A stretch of DNA of 48,238 bases. It comes from Gaiellales bacterium (GTDB lineage Bacteria; Actinomycetota; Thermoleophilia; Gaiellales; JAICJC01). The translations under genes and the position numbers were made by a program. The notes beneath the pieces are model-generated. The model did not search any database. It saw nothing but the letters and a program-made list of their open reading frames with translations, and had not been told where the DNA came from. Of this stretch, positions 37,359 through 44,557 are shown piece after piece. Location of the stretch: assembly GCA_036273515.1 (NCBI GenBank), contig DASUHM010000011.1:1-48238 (forward strand). Direction: 5' to 3'. Position 1 is the first letter of the stretch. The number at the start of each line of letters is the position of its first letter.

Positions 37359-37817
37359 TCATTCCCGGGAAGCCGCCCAGGCACGCACGCCTGCGAGCTG
37401 CCAGGGCAGCGGCCGGCACGTCGGCCAGCACGCCGATGCCGCCTCGAGCGCCTCGTCGATGGTCGTCCCGGAACGGCTCGCGAGGATGGCGACGGCGACC
37501 GCCGCGGAGCGCTCCCGGCCGCCGCGGCAGTGGATGTATGCGGTCTCCTGGCCGGCCGCCTCGACGGCGCGGTCGAGCACGTCCGGCGGGATCGTCGCGC
37601 CGTCGGGCACCGGCAGCCGGTGCTCGGTCATGTCGGCCCGCCGGAACGCCGCCTCGACTGCGGCCCGCTCGCCGTCCCAGTACTCATGGTCCTCGCACAG
37701 GTTGATGACGGTGCGGACGCCCTCGGCATGGAGCGCCTCGACGTGGGCGGTGGCATGCGGCATCCGCCCGGCCAGAAGGCCGGATCCGAGCGACGAATAG
37801 CGCAGCGGCGCGGTCAC
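37359..37817 (-). CDS. Dual-specificity-type protein phosphatase
   Basis: This 152-residue cysteine phosphatase has the active-site loop HCRGGRERSA, matching HCxxGxxR(S/T). The upstream segment GVRTVINLCEDHEYWDG and the general-acid region VPDGATIPPD are as in small DSP/tyrosine phosphatases. The likely target is phosphotyrosine, phosphoserine/threonine or a phospholipid; this cannot be decided from sequence. GTG 37817 follows TACCCT by 6 nt (leaderless). Confidence 0.86.
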   Translation of the reverse strand: MTAPLRYSSLGSGLLAGRMPHATAHVEALHAEGVRTVINLCEDHEYWDGERAAVEAAFRRADMTEHRLPVPDGATIPPDVLDRAVEAAGQETAYIHCRGGRERSAAVAVAILASRSGTTIDEALEAASACWPTCRPLPWQLAGVRAWAASRE

Positions 37818-37823
37818 CGCGCC

Positions 37824-37829
37824 AGGGTA
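37824..37829 (-). promoter_or_regulatory. -10 element, leaderless start of the phosphatase gene
   Basis: On the minus strand TACCCT lies 6 nt before GTG 37817, with no Shine-Dalgarno sequence. Confidence 0.5.
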
Positions 37830-37841
37830 GCTACGCCTGTC

Positions 37842-37982
37842 TCACGGTCGCCGCAGGTCGTCCGCGAGGCGCGCGGCGGCCGCCGTGGCGGCGTCCACGC
37901 GCTCCCGGACGCGCTGCTCGAGCTCGCGCGCCAGCTTGCGCTCGCGCCGACGCTCCCTGATATGTCGGATGAACGTGCCCAT
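37842..37982 (-). CDS. Possible 46-aa basic helical protein
   Basis: From ATG 37982 the minus strand encodes 46 residues dominated by Arg, Glu and Ala (RHIRERRRERKLARELEQRV and on). It looks like one long amphipathic, charged helix. AAGGAGG lies only one base before the ATG, closer than a normal ribosome site. The stop is 13 nt before the phosphatase -10. It might bind nucleic acid or a protein partner; equally it may not be expressed. Confidence 0.4.
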   Translation of the reverse strand: MGTFIRHIRERRRERKLARELEQRVRERVDAATAAAARLADDLRRP

Positions 37983-38052
37983 TCCTCCTTCGAGCAGGAT
38001 GCCTCACGGACCGGACGATGTCCAGTATTTCCGGCGGTTTCGTCGTTCGCGT

Positions 38053-38081
38053 AACGGTTCTCCGAACGGTTCACCTACACT
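38053..38081 (+). promoter_or_regulatory. Promoter of the IMPase gene with direct repeat
   Basis: CTACACT (-10 TACACT, 38076-38081) lies 8 nt before GTG 38090. AACGGTTC occurs twice just upstream (38053-38060 and 38065-38072), in the -35 region, and may bind a regulator. Confidence 0.5.
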
Positions 38082-38089
38082 CCCGCGCC

Positions 38090-38881
38090 GTGTCCACCGA
38101 CGGCCTGCTCGAGCTCGCGCTGGGCGCCGCGCGCGACGCCGGCGAGCTCCTGCTCGAGCGGTTCGGCGGGCCGGCCAGCGGCGTCGAGTCCAAGAGCAGC
38201 ACGACCGACATGGTCTCGGACGCCGATCGAGCCGCCGAGCGGTTGCTGCTCGAGCGCATCAGGAGCGCGCGGCCGGAAGACGGCGTGCTCGGCGAGGAGG
38301 GCGCGGACGTCGACGGCACGTCCGGCCTCACCTGGGTCGTCGACCCGCTCGACGGCACGACCAATTACCTCTTCGACTATCCGGTCTGGTCGGTCTCGGT
38401 CGCCTGCCAGGACGCCGACGGCGGAGTGGTCGGCGTCGTCCACGACCCGACCCGCGGCGAGACCTTCGCCGCCGCGCGTGGCGCCGGCGCGACGCTGAAC
38501 GGGCGTCCCGTGCGCACCCGCGCGCCGCGCGGGCTCGACCGGGCGCTCGTCGGCACGGGCTTCGGCTACGACCCCGGTGAGCGCGAATTCCAGGGCCGGG
38601 TGCTCGCCTACATGCTCCCGCGGGTACGCGACGCCCGCCGCGGCGGGTCGGCGGCGCTCGACCTGGCCTGGGTCGCGTGCGGGCGGCTGGACGGCTTCTA
38701 CGAGTGGGGCATCAAGGAGTGGGACCGGGCCGCCGGGATGCTGCTCGTCGCCGAGGCGGGTGGGGAGGTCGCGGTCTTCGACCCCGGCGGCGGCCTCCCG
38801 GAGTGCGTGGTGGCGGCGGCGGCCGACCAGCACGAGCCGCTGCGCGAGCTCGTGGTCGCCGCGATCGCGCACGCCGGCTAG
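38090..38881 (+). CDS. Inositol monophosphatase-family phosphatase
   Basis: This 263-residue magnesium-dependent, lithium-sensitive-type phosphatase has metal ligands in LGEEG (Glu69/Glu70) and WVVDPLDGTTNY (Asp85, Asp88). The C-terminal signature EWGIKEWDRAAGMLLVAEAG supplies the third Asp. Substrates in the family include inositol-1-phosphate, histidinol phosphate, fructose bisphosphate and pAp. The KEWDRAAG form is common in actinobacterial IMPase and histidinol-phosphatase paralogues and does not distinguish them. GTG 38090 is fixed by the nearby -10; an upstream ATG at 38018 would put the promoter inside the gene. The stop shares CTAG with the convergent lipoprotein gene. Confidence 0.9.
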   Translation: MSTDGLLELALGAARDAGELLLERFGGPASGVESKSSTTDMVSDADRAAERLLLERIRSARPEDGVLGEEGADVDGTSGLTWVVDPLDGTTNYLFDYPVWSVSVACQDADGGVVGVVHDPTRGETFAAARGAGATLNGRPVRTRAPRGLDRALVGTGFGYDPGEREFQGRVLAYMLPRVRDARRGGSAALDLAWVACGRLDGFYEWGIKEWDRAAGMLLVAEAGGEVAVFDPGGGLPECVVAAAADQHEPLRELVVAAIAHAG

Positions 38882-39291
38882 CGCTGGCCGGCGGTCAGCA
38901 CGGAGATGTCGCGGCCGGCACGCGGCACCCAGAAGGCGAGCGGAAGGTAGACCGCCTGGCCATCAAGCTTCCCGACCACCGCGCCGATCGGCCCGACCGG
39001 GACGATGCACCCGCAGGCGGCAGACCTCGCCGGGAGCGGCCCGCGCAGGGCGCGATCGAAGTCCCGCAGCGCCGCGCACGCCGCAGCGGGGTCGGGGTAG
39101 TCGCCGGCCGGGGGATCGCACGCCAGTTGGCGGTGCACCCGCACGCCGTCGGCGCGGTAAGAGACGGTGACGCGGGTCGTCGGTGTGGGGCCGGCCGGCG
39201 CCGGTGCGCTGCTTCCGAGGCAGCCCGAGGCGAGCGCGGCCAGGCCGGCGAGGGCCACCGCCGCCGGAATGCGCGTCGGAAGTGGCGTCAC
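38878..39291 (-). CDS. Lipoprotein with SSI-like (subtilisin-inhibitor) domain
   Basis: This 137-residue exported lipoprotein has its lipobox in LAALASGC (Cys24). The mature part has the spacing of Streptomyces subtilisin inhibitor: a beta strand TRVTVSYRADG, then QLACDPPAGDYPDPAAACAAL. A second cysteine pair follows in SAACGCIVPVGP, where the inhibitory loop would lie, then GAVVGKLDGQAVYLPL. The final SSI cysteine is not evident. It could inhibit a serine protease at the cell surface or simply reuse the fold. Its GTG overlaps the stop of its paralogue as GTGA. Confidence 0.72.
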   Translation of the reverse strand: MTPLPTRIPAAVALAGLAALASGCLGSSAPAPAGPTPTTRVTVSYRADGVRVHRQLACDPPAGDYPDPAAACAALRDFDRALRGPLPARSAACGCIVPVGPIGAVVGKLDGQAVYLPLAFWVPRAGRDISVLTAGQR

Positions 39292-39779
39292 GGCGCAGTG
39301 AGCAGCTGCACGTCGGCCGTGGCGTGCCGGCCGAGCCCACAGGCGGCGCACGGCGTCAGATCCAGGCGCACCGGACGGCCGGCGAGCACGCCGGAGGCTC
39401 GGCCCGGGATGCCGAACATCGCGGGACACATGCAGACGTTGGCCGGCCGGTCGTGCACCAGGCGGGCGTACTGCAGGAGCGCGGCGCAGGCGTCGGCCGG
39501 GCGGGCGTAGCCGCCCGCGGCCGGGTCGCACGACAGCCGTCTCGTGACCTGCAGCACCCAGGAGCCGAGCGCGCGGGCCGGGCGGCAGCGTGCGAACGCG
39601 GGGCAGCGAGCGTCGACCTGCGAGCGGCGATGCACCGGCCGGCCGACGGAGTAGACGACGGTCACGTGGGTCGCCGGCCCGTGCGTCTGCGAGGCCGAGC
39701 CGGCGGCCCCCGCGCCGCAGCCGGCCGCCGCCAGGGCCGCCGCCGCCGCGCCGATCGCGATCAGCGTTCCGATCCGCAC
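39288..39779 (-). CDS. Lipoprotein with SSI-like domain, paralogue of the next gene
   Basis: This 163-residue lipoprotein has its lipobox in ALAAAGC (Cys21). SSI-like features: ATHVTVVYSVG strand, LSCDPAAGGYARPADACAAL, a loop VCMCPAMFGIPG where the inhibitor reactive bond would be, then LAGRPVRLDLTPCAACG. It carries an extra internal segment (about 48-75) with two more cysteines. With its neighbour it forms a tandem duplicate that has diverged strongly, as expected if each blocks a different protease. The start GTG 39779 has no clear ribosome site. Confidence 0.74.
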   Translation of the reverse strand: MRIGTLIAIGAAAAALAAAGCGAGAAGSASQTHGPATHVTVVYSVGRPVHRRSQVDARCPAFARCRPARALGSWVLQVTRRLSCDPAAGGYARPADACAALLQYARLVHDRPANVCMCPAMFGIPGRASGVLAGRPVRLDLTPCAACGLGRHATADVQLLTAP

Positions 39780-39846
39780 GGTGATGAGACGCCGGTCGAG
39801 GCGCGTCGGTTCCCGGTTCGGAAGCGACGCCGACCGTGCTATCCGC

Positions 39847-39916
39847 TACACTCATCGCAAGCCGCTGGTGTCGCCCTGCGTGGGCGCCCGTTTCAGCCGG
39901 CGGCTGCAGGGACTAG
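39847..39916 (+). promoter_or_regulatory. Promoter and structured 5' leader of the helicase gene
   Basis: TACACT (39847-39852), in the same CTACACTC context as two other genes here, gives a leader of about 57 nt. AGCCGC (39860-39865) can pair with GCGGCT (39900-39905) just before the AGGG Shine-Dalgarno (39907-39910) of ATG 39917, so the leader could fold close to the ribosome site. Folding is inferred by eye. Confidence 0.45.
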
Positions 39917-42900
39917 ATGACTGTTCGCTTCGAGGCTGACTCCGAAGCGGCCGCACACCGTGTCGAGGCGTGGTGTGGGGAGCCGCTCCTCCACGAGGGC
40001 GAGGATATCGCCGTCGCGCTTGCGAGCGGCACCGTCCGCCGCCAGGCGCTCGAGGCTGCCCTCGCCGAGATGGAGCGCGGCCTGCCGGAGCCGAGCTTCG
40101 AGTGGCGCCGCGACTACTCGCTCGTGCTCGGCCTCGAGCGGGTGCTGGCCGATCCGCAGCCGCGGCTCGCGTCCGGCACGACCCTCCGCCGCCACCAGGT
40201 GGACGCCCTCGCCGGCCAGCTCGCCGCGCTGATCAGCGACCTGGAGCGCTCGGCGGCGCTCGACGAGGAGGAGGACGACGAGGCCGACGACGAGCCCGAG
40301 AACGGGGACGACCCGGTCGACGAGCTCCTCTCCGACGCCGTCGAGGAGGACGACGAGGACGAGGACGAGGAGGAGTACGAGGAAGAGGAGTACGAGGACG
40401 ACGACGAGGTCGACGAGGACGAGGCCGCGGAGCCCGAGGCCGGGCCGGCCGCGCCCGACCCGAGCCTCGCCCACGACCCCGCGATGGCGGTCGCGCCCGA
40501 CGACGAGGCGCTGAACGGCGAGGAGCAGGCGCCGGATCCGGGCGCCCGCCGTCGCTACCGGTTCAAGCACCCCACCGCGTCGGGCAAGACGATCGCCGCC
40601 GCCGGCTTCGTCGAGGCGGCCCGAACGACCGGCGTCCTCATCCTCACCCACCGCCGCCTGCTCGTGAACCAGTTCACGAACGACCTCTCCAAGGAGGGCT
40701 ACGGCGGCCGCATGCACGAGCCCGTCCTGGTCGGCCACACCACGCCGCGGACGATGCCTCTCACGATCAACACGTACGCGTGGTTCATCAAGCATGCCGA
40801 CCAGATCAAGCCGGACGTCTACGGCGTGGTCGTGTGCGACGAGGCCCACACGGCGCTCGGCGAGAAGACGTCGGCCGCCATCCGGGCCTTCGACGAGCCC
40901 ATCTACATCGGGATGACGGCCACCGACCAGCTGCTGCAGAAGCACGTCGGCGACGTCTTCCCCGCCGAGGTGGCCGACTTCCCGCTGGCCGAGGCGGTGC
41001 GCCGCGGCGTCGTCGCCCCGCTGCGCTGCATCCGCGTCCGTCCGATCGCCTCGCTGCGCCAGGTCGAGATCGTCGGCGGCGACTTCGACCAGGGCCAGCT
41101 GGCCGCCGCCCTCGACATCGACCCGCTCAACCTGGCCGCCGCCGACCTCTACCAGAGCCGCTTCGGCGACACGCCCGGCATCGTGTACGCCGCCGGCGTC
41201 GAGCACGCCGAACGGGTGGCCGCGGCGATGCGCGCCATCAACCTGAAGGCCCGCGCCGTCTCCGGCCGGACGCCGCCCCGCGAGCTGGCCGAGACCCTGG
41301 CCGCCTACGAGCGCGGCGAGATCAACGTCCTCGTGAACGCCCAGATCCTGGCCGAGGGCTGGAACGCGCCGCGCGCGACGGTCTGCATGCACCTCGCGCC
41401 CACCGCCAGCCGGCGCGTCTACCAGCAGCGCGTGGGCCGGATCATGCGCCTGCACCGGCGCAAGGAGGCGGGCATCGTCGTCGACTTCGCCGAGGTCGGC
41501 GCGCCGCACTCCGAGCGCGTGGTCACGCTCCACTCGCTGCTCGACGTCGACGCCTACCGCCCCGCCGGTCTCGTCACCCCACCGCCGCCGCGGCGCCGCC
41601 GCGGCCGCCGCAAGCCGGCGAAGCCGATCGTGAAGGAAGCGCCGTGGATCGTGCCCGTCTCGGACAACCCCGAGCGGCGCGTCGCCGTGATCGCGAACCA
41701 GTGGAAGCTCGTCGACGCCTCCAAGCTGCCGCTCGACGAGCAGCGGGCGTGGGCCGTCGTCGCCGCCCGCCAGCTGACGCCGGCCGACGTGCACAACCTC
41801 ACCGACCGGATCGTGAACCTGGCGCCCGAGGCCCGCGAGCTCTTCTTCTACACGTGCTCGGCCGAGAACCGGCACCGCAAGATGCGCCTTTCCGGCCTGG
41901 GCGACCTGGCCACGTCGGGACCGAGCCAGACCACCTTCGCCATGGCCTGCCGCCTCGTCGAGGCCGCCCCGACGTGGCAGCAGGACCGCGGCCAGGGCGC
42001 CCGCGTGCTGCTGCTGGCGATGGGCGACGGCAAGATCGAGGCGCCCGCCGACCGGATCGTGTCGTGGACGTGGCGGCTGGCGAAGGCCGCCCGTGACCAC
42101 GAGTACCGCTACGCCGGCGCGCATATCGAGGATGGCCGCGGCCTGCTCGGCGCCGTCGCGAACGCGAAGACCGACGCCGAGCACTCGCAGGCGTGCCTGC
42201 GCGTCGCCCAGGTGGCCAAGGCGGCGCCGCTCGAGGCCGGAGCCGCGCTGCTCGCCGTCGCGTCGCCGCGGCGAGGCACCGCCGGGGAGCGCATCGTCGA
42301 GGTGGCACGCCGGTCGCTGTCCGAGGAGCCGCTGCGGCTGGCCGCGGCGCTCGGCTCGAACATCCCGGCGCCGATGCAGCGGGCCAAGGCGGCCAAGAAG
42401 AGCAAGCGCAAGGCGGCCGGCGAGCGCGGCGAGACGGTGTCGTTCAACGGCGTCGTGGTCGGGTCGACGCCGCCGGCGGTGCCGCTCAAGCGGGTCGAGG
42501 GCGTGCCCGAGGTGGAGGTGGCGCCGCAGGTGGCGGTGCGGCTGCGCGACGACGCCGACACGGTCATCCGCGAGCGGCTCGGCGCCGAGGCGCTGCGGTG
42601 GCGATTGGCCGACGACGAGAAGGTCTACGAGACCGCCGTCGAGGTGCGTGCGGCGGCGGGCGAGACCGCCCCGCTCCAGGTCACGGTCTCGAAGCTCCTG
42701 AACGAGCCGGTCACCGACCGGGTGGCGTCGATCTCGGTCGACGGTGCCGGACTGGTCATCCCGCTCGAGCTGCCCGAGGCCCAGGTGCTCGCCGACGACG
42801 CCGCCCGGCGGGTGCTGGCGCAGCTCAAGGCCGCCGGCGTGCGCGGCCGCGTCCGGGTGGAGTTCGAGGTGACCGGCGGCGAGGGCACCGTCACGCGCGA

Positions 42901-43114
42901 CTCGCGGCCCGGAGCCGTGCGCAAGATCGCCCGCGGCGAGCCCGTGGGCGCCTCGCCCGAGCGGCGCGACCGGCGCCGGCGGGCGCGGGGCCGCCGCGGC
43001 CGCCGTGCGGGGGCCGAGGAGCAGGCCAGACGGGCGGCCTCAGACGACACGAACGGGGCCGGGCCGGACGCCGCCGAGGGCGGCGACGTGCAGGATCGCG
43101 TGTCGGCCCTGTGA
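39917..43114 (+). CDS. Large SF2 DEAH-box helicase with acidic insert
   Basis: This 1065-residue protein has a Q-motif-like LRRHQVDAL (Gln94), Walker A HPTASGKT (Lys224), motif II VVCDEAH (308-311), motif III GMTAT (334-336), motif V NAQILAEGWN (about 477-485) and motif VI QQRVGRIMR (505-513). All catalytic residues are present. Between the Q-motif and Walker A lies an acidic stretch: 42 of about 59 residues at 116-174 are Asp or Glu. After the core come about 450 residues without a recognised domain: a helical part (about 560-800), a beta-rich part (about 840-990) and a very basic tail (RRDRRRRARGRRGRR). DNA or RNA could be the substrate; the basic tail and the downstream cold-shock and IF-1 genes favour RNA. 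Confidence 0.85.
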   Translation: MTVRFEADSEAAAHRVEAWCGEPLLHEGEDIAVALASGTVRRQALEAALAEMERGLPEPSFEWRRDYSLVLGLERVLADPQPRLASGTTLRRHQVDALAGQLAALISDLERSAALDEEEDDEADDEPENGDDPVDELLSDAVEEDDEDEDEEEYEEEEYEDDDEVDEDEAAEPEAGPAAPDPSLAHDPAMAVAPDDEALNGEEQAPDPGARRRYRFKHPTASGKTIAAAGFVEAARTTGVLILTHRRLLVNQFTNDLSKEGYGGRMHEPVLVGHTTPRTMPLTINTYAWFIKHADQIKPDVYGVVVCDEAHTALGEKTSAAIRAFDEPIYIGMTATDQLLQKHVGDVFPAEVADFPLAEAVRRGVVAPLRCIRVRPIASLRQVEIVGGDFDQGQLAAALDIDPLNLAAADLYQSRFGDTPGIVYAAGVEHAERVAAAMRAINLKARAVSGRTPPRELAETLAAYERGEINVLVNAQILAEGWNAPRATVCMHLAPTASRRVYQQRVGRIMRLHRRKEAGIVVDFAEVGAPHSERVVTLHSLLDVDAYRPAGLVTPPPPRRRRGRRKPAKPIVKEAPWIVPVSDNPERRVAVIANQWKLVDASKLPLDEQRAWAVVAARQLTPADVHNLTDRIVNLAPEARELFFYTCSAENRHRKMRLSGLGDLATSGPSQTTFAMACRLVEAAPTWQQDRGQGARVLLLAMGDGKIEAPADRIVSWTWRLAKAARDHEYRYAGAHIEDGRGLLGAVANAKTDAEHSQACLRVAQVAKAAPLEAGAALLAVASPRRGTAGERIVEVARRSLSEEPLRLAAALGSNIPAPMQRAKAAKKSKRKAAGERGETVSFNGVVVGSTPPAVPLKRVEGVPEVEVAPQVAVRLRDDADTVIRERLGAEALRWRLADDEKVYETAVEVRAAAGETAPLQVTVSKLLNEPVTDRVASISVDGAGLVIPLELPEAQVLADDAARRVLAQLKAAGVRGRVRVEFEVTGGEGTVTRDSRPGAVRKIARGEPVGASPERRDRRRRARGRRGRRAGAEEQARRAASDDTNGAGPDAAEGGDVQDRVSAL

Positions 43115-43136
43115 CAGCCCGGTAAACCGTTTCTGC

Positions 43137-43154
43137 GCGGCTGGAATTGGCCGC
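43137..43154 (+). terminator. Possible terminator after the helicase gene
   Basis: GCGGC (43137-43141) pairs with GCCGC (43150-43154), followed by AATTGTT. It is weak, and overlaps the -35 region of the next promoter, so some read-through into cspA is likely. Confidence 0.4.
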
Positions 43155-43165
43155 AATTGTTCGTC

Positions 43166-43268
43166 TACACTCTCCGGCGTGAGCCCCGCGGTGGGGCTCG
43201 TGGACGTGCGTGTGGGACCGTGAGTGCGTGACCTGCGTCGTTCCAAACTCGTCGACCAGGAGAGCTTC
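43166..43268 (+). promoter_or_regulatory. Promoter and ~90-nt leader of the cold-shock gene
   Basis: TACACT (43166-43171) would start transcription near 43178, giving a leader of about 90 nt before ATG 43269. Long leaders that refold on cooling are typical of cspA-type genes. GAGCCCCGCGGTGGGGCTC (43181-43199) within it forms a GAGCCCC/GGGGCTC hairpin. Confidence 0.55.
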
Positions 43269-43475
43269 ATGGCCACTGGCACAGTCAAATGGTTCTCGGC
43301 CTCGAAGGGGTTCGGCTTCATCGCCCCGGAGGACGGGGGCGCCGACCTCTTCATCCACTTCTCCAACATCTCCGGTGCCGGCTACCGGAACCTGGAGGAG
43401 GGTCAGAAGGTCGAGTTCGAGGCTCAGCAGGGCAAGAAGGGGATGGAAGCCACCAACGTGACGGTGATCGGCTAG
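43269..43475 (+). CDS. Cold-shock protein, CspA family
   Basis: This 68-residue OB-fold protein binds single-stranded RNA/DNA and melts RNA structure. RNP1 (KGFGFI) and RNP2 (LFIHFS) are intact, and [15 protein letters not shown] is the classic N-terminus. ATG 43269 has AGGAGAG 4 nt upstream; the frame stays open upstream but lacks cold-shock homology there. A long leader precedes it and infA begins 4 nt after its stop, so the two should be co-expressed, placing an RNA chaperone with a translation factor and a helicase. Confidence 0.96.
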   Translation: MATGTVKWFSASKGFGFIAPEDGGADLFIHFSNISGAGYRNLEEGQKVEFEAQQGKKGMEATNVTVIG

Positions 43476-43479
43476 CCGC

Positions 43480-43698
43480 TTGGTGAAGGAAGAGACCATC
43501 GAGGTCGAGGGCGAGGTCACCGAGGCCTTGCCCAACACGATGTTCCGCGTCAAGCTGGACAACGGCCACGAGGTGCTCGGCCATATCTCCGGGAAGATGC
43601 GGCGCTACTACATCCGCATCCTCCCGGGCGACAGGGTCAAGGTGGAGCTGTCTCCCTACGACCTGTCGCGCGGGCGGATCACATACCGCTTCAAGTAG
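43480..43698 (+). CDS. infA: Translation initiation factor IF-1
   Basis: This 72-residue S1-type OB-fold protein binds the A site of the 30S subunit during initiation. The family core is present: [60 protein letters not shown]. Alignment with other IF-1 proteins (M-x-K-E) favours the TTG at 43480; GTG 43483 is next and lacks the extra residue. No Shine-Dalgarno is seen, so translation probably depends on coupling to cspA. infA usually lies between map and rpmJ/rpsM in the ribosomal-protein operon; here it follows cspA, so it may be a second copy. A strong terminator follows. Confidence 0.95.
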   Translation: MVKEETIEVEGEVTEALPNTMFRVKLDNGHEVLGHISGKMRRYYIRILPGDRVKVELSPYDLSRGRITYRFK

Positions 43699-43706
43699 GC
43701 CCTTGA

Positions 43707-43742
43707 GCGGGGCCAGGTCCCCTTCGCGGGGCCTGGCCCCGC
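43707..43742 (+). terminator. Strong terminator after infA
   Basis: GCGGGGCCAGG (43707-43717) pairs over 11 bp with CCTGGCCCCGC (43732-43742). An inner CCCC/GGGG adds four pairs. No T-tract on the plus strand. It also lies just beyond the stop of the convergent siroheme gene (43758) and can act both ways. Confidence 0.8.
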
Positions 43743-43757
43743 GTTCTGCGTGCCTGC

Positions 43758-44501
43758 CTAGACCGGCGCCGACTCGGCCTCGGCCTGGCGCTCGGCGATC
43801 AGCCGGTCGACGCCGGCGCGGTCGCCGGCGCGCAGGAGCGCGACCGGGTCGGGGTCGCCGTTCACGATCGCCTCGAAGAAGTCGCGGCGGGCGGCGAAGG
43901 TCGGAAGCGTCGACTTGGCCCAGCCGCGCACGTCGTTCAGGATCACGGCGAGGTCGGCGTAATCGGCGCCGAAGAGCTCGGCGATCTCGCGCTTCATCCG
44001 CTTTGCCAGGGCCGGGCTGGCGCCGGCGGTCGAGATGGCGATCGCGATCGGGCCGGTGCGCACGATCGCAGGCAGGATGAAGCTGCAGAGCGGCGGCACG
44101 TCGACGACGTTGCAGAGCATCGCGCGCCGCTCGGCCTCGTCGAAGACGGCGATGTTCGTGTCGGTGTCGGACGTCGCCGCGATGGCCAGGAAGTGGCCCT
44201 CGAGGTCGCCCGGGCGGAACTCGCGCTCGGTCAGGTCGACGTCGCCCGAGCCGGCCAGCTCGCGGACGGCGGGCGAGACGTCGCGCGCGATCACGTGCAC
44301 GTTCGCCCCGGAGGCGAGCAGCCCCTCGATCTTCTCGAGGCCGACGTCGCCGGCCCCGACGACGAGGCAGCGACGCCCCGTCAGCTTGAGGCAGGCGATG
44401 TAGAACGTCGTCCCCAGCATGTCGGCGACGCAGCGCTGGTCGCAGCGCTCGAGCCGGTGCTGGCAGACGCACGGCGCGCCGGTGAAAGCCTGGGCGGGCA
44501 T
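43758..44501 (-). CDS. Precorrin-2 dehydrogenase / sirohydrochlorin ferrochelatase (CysG N-terminal/Met8-like)
   Basis: This 247-residue protein converts precorrin-2 to sirohydrochlorin, and possibly inserts iron, for siroheme of sulfite/nitrite reductases. The NAD-binding fold carries VVGAGDVGLEKIEGLL (GAGDVG 49-54). The dimerisation/active region contains NVVDVPPLCSFILPAIV and IAISTAGASPALAKRMK, as in CysG and Met8. Preceding the normal start (FYIACLKL) is an N-terminal extension with CVCQHRLERCDQRC (Cys11, 13, 20, 24), unusual for the family and possibly a metal site. ATG 44501 is supported by TACCAT 7 nt upstream; an internal ATG at 44417 would remove the extension. Confidence 0.9.
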   Translation of the reverse strand: MPAQAFTGAPCVCQHRLERCDQRCVADMLGTTFYIACLKLTGRRCLVVGAGDVGLEKIEGLLASGANVHVIARDVSPAVRELAGSGDVDLTEREFRPGDLEGHFLAIAATSDTDTNIAVFDEAERRAMLCNVVDVPPLCSFILPAIVRTGPIAIAISTAGASPALAKRMKREIAELFGADYADLAVILNDVRGWAKSTLPTFAARRDFFEAIVNGDPDPVALLRAGDRAGVDRLIAERQAEAESAPV

Positions 44502-44508
44502 CCATCGG

Positions 44509-44514
44509 ATGGTA
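44509..44514 (-). promoter_or_regulatory. -10 element, leaderless start of the siroheme gene
   Basis: On the minus strand TACCAT lies 7 nt before ATG 44501. Its presence argues that the cysteine-containing N-terminus is translated. Confidence 0.5.
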
Positions 44515-44545
44515 CCGGCGGCCGGCCCGCCGCCCGGCCACCCGG

Positions 44546-44551
44546 TAAGAT
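44546..44551 (+). promoter_or_regulatory. -10 element, leaderless start of the CBS gene
   Basis: TAAGAT, close to the TATAAT consensus, lies 6 nt before GTG 44558; no Shine-Dalgarno sequence. Confidence 0.6.
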
Positions 44552-44557
44552 CGGCGG

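Noticed and set aside
40262-40441. GAG/GAC repeat tract as a satellite or recombination hotspot
   Set aside because: It is in frame, encodes the acidic insert and shows irregular units, so it is treated as coding sequence.
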